Below are positions 8,372 through 13,984 of a stretch of 17,579 nucleotides of DNA, in pieces. Within the stretch, counting starts at the first letter, position 1. Each line of letters begins with the position of its first letter. The DNA comes from Pseudopedobacter sp045629485 (lineage in GTDB: Bacteria; Bacteroidota; Bacteroidia; Sphingobacteriales; Sphingobacteriaceae), in the NCBI GenBank assembly GCA_045629485.1, contig JAZQRF010000275.1, forward strand, positions 1-17,579. The letters are read 5' to 3'. A program made the translations under genes and the position numbers. The notes beneath the pieces are model-generated. The model made no database searches, was not told where the DNA came from, and was given only the letters and a program-made list of their open reading frames with translations.

Positions 8372-9388
8372 TTATTCTGCTTCAACTGGGAGTTCTACAC
8401 CACTAACTGCAGCTCTTATTTTGGCTTCCAGTTCATCAGCTAATTCCGGGTTGTCTAATAGCAATTGTTTAACGCCATCTCTTCCCTGACCTAATTTTGT
8501 GTCGCCATAGCTAAACCATGAGCCTGCTTTTTTAACAATACCATACTCTACTCCTAAATCAATAATTTCACCAACTTTAGAAATTCCCTGTCCAAACATG
8601 ATGTCGAACTCAGCAATTCTAAACGGAGGAGCTACTTTGTTTTTTACGATTTTAACTTTTACCCTGTTACCAGATACTTCATCGCTGTCTTTAATCTGAG
8701 AAATTCTACGAATATCTAAACGTACAGAAGCATAAAATTTAAGTGCGTTACCGCCGGTTGTGGTTTCAGGGTTACCAAACATTACCCCAATTTTCTCTCT
8801 TAACTGGTTAATGAAAATACAGCAGCAATTAGTTTTGCTAATGGTTCCTGTTAATTTACGTAAGGCCTGAGACATTAAACGAGCTTGTAAACCCATTTTA
8901 GAATCTCCCATTTCGCCTTCAATTTCTGCCTTTGGTACTAAAGCTGCTACCGAATCGATTACAATTACATCAATCGCTCCTGAGCGAATCAGATTATCTG
9001 CAATTTCTAAAGCCTGCTCACCATTATCGGGCTGCGATATCAATAAGTTTTCTATATCAACCCCTAATTTTTGAGCATAAAATTGATCAAAAGCATGCTC
9101 GGCATCTACAATTGCAGCAATTCCGCCGGCTTTTTGTGCTTCGGCAATAACATGAGTCGCTAAAGTTGTTTTACCGGAAGATTCTGGTCCGTATATTTCT
9201 ATTACCCTTCCTTTTGGTAAACCGCCGATGCCTAAGGCAATATCTAAACCCAGAGAACCTGTAGAAATGGATTCCATCGCTTCTATAGGAGCATCTCCCA
9301 GCTTCATAACAGTACCCTTGCCATAAGATTTTTCTAGTTTGTCTAGGGTAAGTTGTAAGGCTTTTAATTTTTCGTTGGATGCACTCAT
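8372..9388 (-). CDS. recA: Recombinase RecA
   Basis: ATP-dependent strand-exchange protein for homologous recombination and DNA-damage response. The 338 residues match the normal family length. The Walker A loop GPESSGKTT is near residue 69, Walker B-like VIVIDSVAALVPKAEIEGE follows, and the DNA-binding loop region includes GLQARLMSQALRKLTG and FINQLREKIGVMFGNPETTTGG. The C-terminal tail is short and acidic (VELPVEAE). The ATG at 9388 fits the conserved N-terminus (SASNEKLKALQLTLDKLEKSYGKG). It is a single-gene unit ending at a bidirectional terminator, with about 200 bases of AT-rich upstream DNA. I see no convincing SOS-type palindrome there. Confidence 0.99.
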   Translation of the reverse strand: MSASNEKLKALQLTLDKLEKSYGKGTVMKLGDAPIEAMESISTGSLGLDIALGIGGLPKGRVIEIYGPESSGKTTLATHVIAEAQKAGGIAAIVDAEHAFDQFYAQKLGVDIENLLISQPDNGEQALEIADNLIRSGAIDVIVIDSVAALVPKAEIEGEMGDSKMGLQARLMSQALRKLTGTISKTNCCCIFINQLREKIGVMFGNPETTTGGNALKFYASVRLDIRRISQIKDSDEVSGNRVKVKIVKNKVAPPFRIAEFDIMFGQGISKVGEIIDLGVEYGIVKKAGSWFSYGDTKLGQGRDGVKQLLLDNPELADELEAKIRAAVSGVELPVEAE

Positions 9389-9587
9389 GTATAATATTTT
9401 TAGTAATTTATCTCGTGTTTAATTTTGATATTACAAAAATGCTAAAAATTTTATCATTAGCAACTATTGTAGTCAAAAATAATTAATCATTTTTAAACAT
9501 AGTAGATATGCCGTAGGATAAATTTAGTAATATTATAGAATTTTGATAATAAATCTTCTCAAAAAAGGTTTTCCGGCTGTAGGTATT

Positions 9588-10340
9588 CTATTTGATTGCT
9601 CTTTTCTTCAGTTCTTTGGCTAGCCTCTTTTTCTTATCCAGCTCTTTTTTTAAAGCTTGTTTTTTTAAAGCAGCTTCTTCTCTTCGTCTTAAGGCAGAAG
9701 GGCTGTTTAACTTTTCGAAATACCTGCAGAAATAGCTAATGGGGCAAATTTCGCATTTAGGCGTTCTTGCTAAGCAAATGTACCTGCCATGAAGAATGAG
9801 CCAATGGTGTGCAATATGAATTTTATCCTGGGGTAAAAATTGCGTGAGCTGTTTTTCAACAGCTAAAGGTGTGGTTGCCCTGGATGTTAAACCAAGTCTG
9901 TTAGCCACTCTGAACACATGAGTATCTACGGCCATAGCCGGAGCATGATAAATCACAGAAGAAATAACATTTGCGGTTTTTCTTCCCACGCCAGGCATTT
10001 TTTGCAAGTCTTTTACATCTTCAGGTACAATGCTGTTGAATTCATTTACCAGAATTTTGGCCATTCCTACCAGATGCTTGGCTTTATTGTTAGGGTAGCT
10101 TACCGAGCGTATATACGTAAAAACTTCATCTGAAGTTGAAAGAGCAAGAGATTCGGGATCGGGAAATCTTTCGAAAAGTTTAGGCGTAACCTGGTTAATT
10201 CTTTTGTCTGTACACTGTGCAGATAAGATTACGGCAACCAGTAATTCGTATGGATTGCCGTAATTTAACTCAGTCTCAGCCTGGGGCTGATGCATAGAAA
10301 AATAATCTACAAAAGCCTTGTACCTGTCTTTTCTTAACAC
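9588..10340 (-). CDS. nth: Endonuclease III (bifunctional DNA glycosylase/AP lyase)
   Basis: Base-excision-repair enzyme removing oxidised pyrimidines and cleaving AP sites. With the start chosen here the protein has 250 residues. The helix-hairpin-helix LQKMPGVGRKTANV carries the catalytic Lys121, Asp139 is in VDTHVFRV, and the 4Fe-4S cluster ligands are Cys189, Cys196, Cys199 and Cys205 (Cx6Cx2Cx5C). The frame is open up to 10445, but that would overlap the TerC gene by 103 bases and add 35 unlike residues. The GTG at 10340, two bases after the TerC stop, gives an N-terminus aligning with E. coli Nth (TELNF versus TELNY at nearly the same offset). A lysine-rich, probably helical tail of about 40 residues follows the cluster and is absent from the 211-residue E. 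coli enzyme. It is the last gene of a three-gene operon. Confidence 0.95.
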   Translation of the reverse strand: MLRKDRYKAFVDYFSMHQPQAETELNYGNPYELLVAVILSAQCTDKRINQVTPKLFERFPDPESLALSTSDEVFTYIRSVSYPNNKAKHLVGMAKILVNEFNSIVPEDVKDLQKMPGVGRKTANVISSVIYHAPAMAVDTHVFRVANRLGLTSRATTPLAVEKQLTQFLPQDKIHIAHHWLILHGRYICLARTPKCEICPISYFCRYFEKLNSPSALRRREEAALKKQALKKELDKKKRLAKELKKRAIK

Positions 10341-10342
10341 AC

Positions 10343-11392
10343 TTAAACCTCTACCTCTTTCTTCGGAAACATTAAGGATGCCACCACACTTACTGTTAAA
10401 ATTCCCAGGATGATGTATAAAGAATGTGCTGTAGTGAAACCCCAAAGTTTAAGGTAATCATGCGCAAGCATTTTTATACCTATAAAAATCAATAAAATCG
10501 ACAAGCCAGTTTTCAGGTAGTGGAATTTATGGATTATGTTTACCAGTAAGAAGAACATAGACCTTAATCCAAGAATTGCAAAAATGTTAGAAAAGAAGAC
10601 GATATATGCATCTTTAGTAACTGCGAAAATTGCAGGAATAGAATCTACAGCAAAAATAACATCGGTAAATTCTATAATTAATAACACGAGGAAAAGAGGG
10701 GTGATGTATTTCTTTCCGTTTTCTTTATGAAAGAATTTGTTCTCTACAAAAGTGGGATACACAGGAAAAAACCTCGAAGCCAGTTTTACGACCTTATGGT
10801 TTTTGGTGTCGATCTCTTCCTCACTATCCCTGTTTTTGAACATCATTATACCCGAGTAAACCAGGAACAGTCCAAATACATACAGGATCCAGGTAAACTC
10901 ATTAATCAATGCAGCTCCAACAAAAATGAAGATAAAACGCATGATAACAGCACCTAATATTCCCCAGAATAATACCCTGTGGTAATATTTTTCTTTAACT
11001 GCAAACGCAGAAAAAATGAGCACCATTACGAAGATGTTATCTACCGATAACGCATATTCTACCACATAACCCGTGATAAATTCGAGAGCCAGGTTTTTAT
11101 TATAGAGAATTAAGCTTGCGTCAAAATCTCCGGGAATAAGTTTTACATCGTGTTGGTGGTTTTTAACTATGCCGGCAAGCTGGTCGAAGCTTTGGATATT
11201 GTGTAATTGATGACCTTCAAAGCGTAGTAAGAAGTAAAAGCCAATGGCAAAACTTACCCAAATAAGGCTCATGATACCGGCACTTTTGAGTGATACTGGT
11301 TTATCTTGTTTGTTAAATACTCCCAAATCTAGGGCAAGCATGATCACAATAAAAATTGCAAATCCTCCAAAAAACATTGTTTCGTGACTCAT
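10343..11392 (-). CDS. TerC/Alx-family integral membrane protein (putative metal exporter)
   Basis: Polytopic inner-membrane protein of 349 residues, similar along its length to E. coli Alx, for which manganese export has been proposed. The signatures are EYALSVDNIFVMV (Glu112, Asp118) and EFTDVIFAVDSIPAIFAVT (Glu241, Asp244, Asp250), which place acidic residues in membrane helices, followed by SNIFAILGLRSMFFLL. Compared with Alx as I recall it, there is an extra segment of roughly 30-40 residues between the second and third helices (about residues 61-100) with four histidines. The gene starts 3 bases after the polyprenyl synthase stop, and its stop is 2 bases before the nth start, so the three are cotranscribed. 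The metal specificity is inferred from the family, and a tellurite-resistance role is unlikely without other ter genes. Confidence 0.92.
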   Translation of the reverse strand: MSHETMFFGGFAIFIVIMLALDLGVFNKQDKPVSLKSAGIMSLIWVSFAIGFYFLLRFEGHQLHNIQSFDQLAGIVKNHQHDVKLIPGDFDASLILYNKNLALEFITGYVVEYALSVDNIFVMVLIFSAFAVKEKYYHRVLFWGILGAVIMRFIFIFVGAALINEFTWILYVFGLFLVYSGIMMFKNRDSEEEIDTKNHKVVKLASRFFPVYPTFVENKFFHKENGKKYITPLFLVLLIIEFTDVIFAVDSIPAIFAVTKDAYIVFFSNIFAILGLRSMFFLLVNIIHKFHYLKTGLSILLIFIGIKMLAHDYLKLWGFTTAHSLYIILGILTVSVVASLMFPKKEVEV

Positions 11393-11395
11393 GTG

Positions 11396-12367
11396 TTATT
11401 TTTTTCTCTCAGTAGTAAATCTTACCAGGTTTTCTAAACTTTTGCGGGATTCGCTTTCGGGGAATCCGGAAAGGATCCCGAAAGCTTCCTCCTGATATTT
11501 TAACATTTGTTGTTCTGCGTAAGCCAGGCCACCACTTTCGTTAACGAACCTAATGATTTCATTGATTTTCTCAGGCTCGTCATTATGATGTTTTACCAGG
11601 CTGATCATCTTTTTCCTTAGCGATTTTTCTGCATTGTTTAAGGCATAAATCAGCGGAAGCGTAACTTTTTTCTCTTTGATATCTATTCCTTTGGGTTTAC
11701 CCACATCATCCACACCAAAATCAAATAAATCATCTTTTATCTGGAATGCTATCCCAATTTTCTCGCCAAAATTATGCATTTGCTGAATGACTTCTTCCGA
11801 AGCCTTGGCAGATGCGGCACCTGCAGCGCAACAAGAGGCAATTAAAGAAGCCGTTTTTTTTCTGATGACTTCATAATACACATCCTCGCTGATATCCATT
11901 CTTCGTACTTTTTCCATTTGCAGCAGCTCGCCTTCGCTCAATTGCTGCATGGCATCAGACACAATCTTTAGCAATTTAAACTCTTCGTTGTTTACTGATA
12001 GTAGGAGGCCCTTCGCCAATAAATAATCGCCAACTAGCACAGCAATTTTATTTTTCCATAAAGCATTAACAGAAAAGAAGCCTCTACGTTCGAAAGAATT
12101 GTCTACCACATCATCATGCACCAGGGTAGCGGTATGCAATAATTCTACAAAGGTGGCGCCATGGTAAGTTGATTCGGTAATTCCACCGCAAACGTCTGCC
12201 GCAAAGAAGACGAACATGGGCCTAATTTGCTTGCCTTTTCTTTTAACAATATAATGCGTAATACGGTCTAGTAAAGGAACCGCACTTTGCATAGAAACTT
12301 TAAACTTTTCCTCAAAAGCATCAATCTCTTTTTCTATAGGTTTTTTGATTTCGTCAAGATTCAGCAT
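11396..12367 (-). CDS. Long-chain all-trans polyprenyl diphosphate synthase
   Basis: Elongates allylic diphosphates with isopentenyl diphosphate to make a long isoprenoid chain, most likely the menaquinone side chain. The 323 residues contain GKQIRP (45-50), the first aspartate-rich motif DDVVD (85-89) followed by NSFERRG, and the second motif DDLFD (212-216) in FQIKDDLFDFGVDDVGKPKG. The fifth residue before the first motif is Ala80. A small residue there, rather than an aromatic one, is known to permit long products, which argues against a farnesyl synthase. It is the first gene of the operon with the TerC-like gene and nth. The exact chain length (heptaprenyl or octaprenyl) cannot be told; MK-7 is usual in Sphingobacteriaceae. 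Confidence 0.95.
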   Translation of the reverse strand: MLNLDEIKKPIEKEIDAFEEKFKVSMQSAVPLLDRITHYIVKRKGKQIRPMFVFFAADVCGGITESTYHGATFVELLHTATLVHDDVVDNSFERRGFFSVNALWKNKIAVLVGDYLLAKGLLLSVNNEEFKLLKIVSDAMQQLSEGELLQMEKVRRMDISEDVYYEVIRKKTASLIASCCAAGAASAKASEEVIQQMHNFGEKIGIAFQIKDDLFDFGVDDVGKPKGIDIKEKKVTLPLIYALNNAEKSLRKKMISLVKHHNDEPEKINEIIRFVNESGGLAYAEQQMLKYQEEAFGILSGFPESESRKSLENLVRFTTERKK

Positions 12368-12399
12368 CAGAACTTAAAAGCTTTTGATATTACGGTTTG

Positions 12400-12407
12400 C
12401 AAACATA
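12400..12407 (-). promoter_or_regulatory. Candidate -7 element for the polyprenyl synthase operon
   Basis: On the minus strand this reads TATGTTTG, an exact match to the Bacteroidota -7 consensus TAnnTTTG, 33 bases from the start codon. No clear -33 TTTG at the usual spacing is visible, so the call is tentative. Confidence 0.4.
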
Positions 12408-12464
12408 AGCAAAAAACATAATTTATGGCTTATTTGCTAATTTTTAGCTTTAATTTATGAATGT

Positions 12465-12472
12465 TAAATTTG
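12465..12472 (+). promoter_or_regulatory. Candidate -7 element for the small barrel-protein gene
   Basis: TAAATTTG matches the Bacteroidota -7 consensus TAnnTTTG exactly and lies 15 bases before the ATG at 12488, implying a short leader. The -33 position is only a T run. It is divergent from the polyprenyl synthase promoter in the same 120-base spacer. Confidence 0.4.
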
Positions 12473-12487
12473 TAAAAATTATAATTG

Positions 12488-13051
12488 ATGAAAACTTTAA
12501 GCGTATTCTTTCTATTCACCTTTTTTTTTCTTGGTACCGAGTTAAGAGCTCAGCAAACAGATCGACCATCCAATAAATTCAGGCTCTTTAACAGAACAGA
12601 ACTGAACTACTCTTTTGGTATAAATGAACCTTTTCCTAACGAAAGGATAAATGTCTTTAAGATTAAAACAACTATTGGCACACAAAACGAGCATATAGGT
12701 GCTGGTATAGGTTTATCTACTGCGAGTTACAGAAGTACTAAATCTGGTGGCGGAAGTAATTTTAACACTATTTCTTTTACAGGAAATGTGCACTACCTGA
12801 TTTATAAATTCTCTGATGATAGGGATAATATATTTATAAAAGCAGGTGCCGGTTATTCTCCAAGATTTTTTAACAGTTACGACAGGGGTTTTATCTATGA
12901 TGTAGCCACTGGCTATGTGATTAAAACCAGGAAGGGATCAAGATATTTTATATCAGCCTTATATCAGCGCCAGGAGTTTGATAAGTTTAAGTTACAAGAC
13001 GGAAATGTAGAGGCAAAGTCTGTAGGTTTAGGAATAGGTACCTGGTTTTAA
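12488..13051 (+). CDS. Small outer-membrane beta-barrel-like protein, function unknown
   Basis: A secreted protein of 187 residues whose function I do not recognise. The signal peptide is very hydrophobic (VFFLFTFFFLG) and probably cleaved after LRAQ. The rest alternates polar and hydrophobic residues in strand-like repeats (NRTELNYSFGI, HIGAGIGLSTASY, SFTGNVHYLIYKF, NIFIKAGAGYS, RYFISALYQRQEF) and ends GIGTWF with a terminal aromatic residue. This is the pattern of a small eight-strand outer-membrane barrel. The TTG at 12485 is directly before the ATG at 12488, and I prefer the ATG. It appears to be a single-gene unit, convergent with the hydrolase gene 10 bases downstream. It has no clear link to the SusCD loci. 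Confidence 0.75.
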   Translation: MKTLSVFFLFTFFFLGTELRAQQTDRPSNKFRLFNRTELNYSFGINEPFPNERINVFKIKTTIGTQNEHIGAGIGLSTASYRSTKSGGGSNFNTISFTGNVHYLIYKFSDDRDNIFIKAGAGYSPRFFNSYDRGFIYDVATGYVIKTRKGSRYFISALYQRQEFDKFKLQDGNVEAKSVGLGIGTWF

Positions 13052-13061
13052 GTTTTTATAA

Positions 13062-13904
13062 CTATTTCAGAACCAGCTCCGTTAGAATAGGGAAATGATC
13101 TGATGGATACTTGCCCTGGTAGCTATCTGTTAATAATCCCCATTTCAGAACTGTAAACTGTCTGCTTGTAAAAATATAATCAATTAAGGTTAGCCCTTTT
13201 AGATTTTTACCGAAGTTGTTGTAAGAGTTGGTGGTTACATAGGGGTGTTGTACTTGCTGATAAGTGTCTTTTAAAACATCACTTTTCTGTATAATTAAAT
13301 AAGGTTCAGAGTCTGGAGTACCATTTAAGTCGCCCATGAAAATCACAGGCTTTTTGCCGGCTATTGTTTTAACCCTATCTAACACCAGCTTGCTGCTTTC
13401 TCTTCTTGCAACAACACCTTCATGGTCATAATGTGCATTGAAAACATAAAATTGTTTTTTCGTTTTTTTATCTTTTAAATAAACCCAGGAGCATATTCTC
13501 TTACAACATTTAGCATCCCAACCTAAAGAAGGAGTTTCGGGAGTTTCGGATAGCCAGAAATCGCCTTTATCTAAAAGAGTAAATCGCTCCTTTTTATATA
13601 GTATAGCAGAATGCTCTCCTGCTTTCAATCCATCATTTCTGCCTTTTCCATAAGCATTATAATAGGGAAGTACTTTTAAAATATCCTGTAACTGATGCTC
13701 AAAACCTTCCTGTGTACCTAAAATATCAAAATCATGGAAGCGTATAAGCGCACTTACCGCATCTTTACGATGTATCCAGCTATTGTCTTGATCTCTGGCT
13801 ACATCCAATCTTAAATTATAGGTGCCTACAATTAATGGTTGGGCTGTAACATATAGGTTAAGAAGAATGAATAGTGGGATAAATAGAATTAATTTAGCTT
13901 TCAT
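13062..13904 (-). CDS. Secreted endonuclease/exonuclease/phosphatase-family hydrolase
   Basis: Predicted metal-dependent phosphodiesterase or phosphatase of the DNase I-like (EEP) fold, 280 residues, with a signal peptide ending near VTAQ (residue 22). The conserved active-site pieces are present in order: TYNLRLD (Asn30), GTQEG (Glu66), NAHYDHEG (His158, Asp160), MGDLNGTPDS (Asp192, Asn194), IDYIFTS (Asp242) and the terminal SDHFPI (Asp269-His270). The segment KCCKRIC (133-138) adds three cysteines in a spot where related proteins, as I recall them, have few. Secretion and family suggest extracytoplasmic cleavage of phosphoesters; nucleic acid, sugar-phosphate or phospholipid substrates are all possible. 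It is divergent from the sensor-regulator gene across only 80 bases, so their promoters share one spacer. Confidence 0.9.
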   Translation of the reverse strand: MKAKLILFIPLFILLNLYVTAQPLIVGTYNLRLDVARDQDNSWIHRKDAVSALIRFHDFDILGTQEGFEHQLQDILKVLPYYNAYGKGRNDGLKAGEHSAILYKKERFTLLDKGDFWLSETPETPSLGWDAKCCKRICSWVYLKDKKTKKQFYVFNAHYDHEGVVARRESSKLVLDRVKTIAGKKPVIFMGDLNGTPDSEPYLIIQKSDVLKDTYQQVQHPYVTTNSYNNFGKNLKGLTLIDYIFTSRQFTVLKWGLLTDSYQGKYPSDHFPILTELVLK

Positions 13905-13984
13905 GGCTGTTATACTTATAAGAATTACTCTTAAAACAATTATAGCACTTATTTATTGTAAACTATAAATATAAGAACATTAGA

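Noticed and set aside
8932..9150. Open frame antisense to recA
   Set aside because: It lies wholly inside recA and its translation has no recognisable family features; it is a by-product of recA codon use. The same applies to antisense frames inside the TerC-like, SusC, SusD, GH20 and regulator genes.
9444..9479. Possible recA promoter (minus strand TTTTTGAC and TAAAATTTT)
   Set aside because: The -7 part departs from TAnnTTTG and such strings are frequent in this AT-rich spacer, so it cannot be separated from chance.
10341..10445. Longer N-terminus for endonuclease III starting at 10445
   Set aside because: It would overlap the TerC-like gene by 103 bases and add 35 residues unlike Nth; the GTG at 10340 fits family alignment and operon spacing.
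13042..13076. Inverted repeat CTGGTT / AACCAG at the convergent gene ends
   Set aside because: The stem is only about 6-8 bp with a loop of more than 20 bases and no U tract, and it overlaps coding sequence; too weak for a terminator call.
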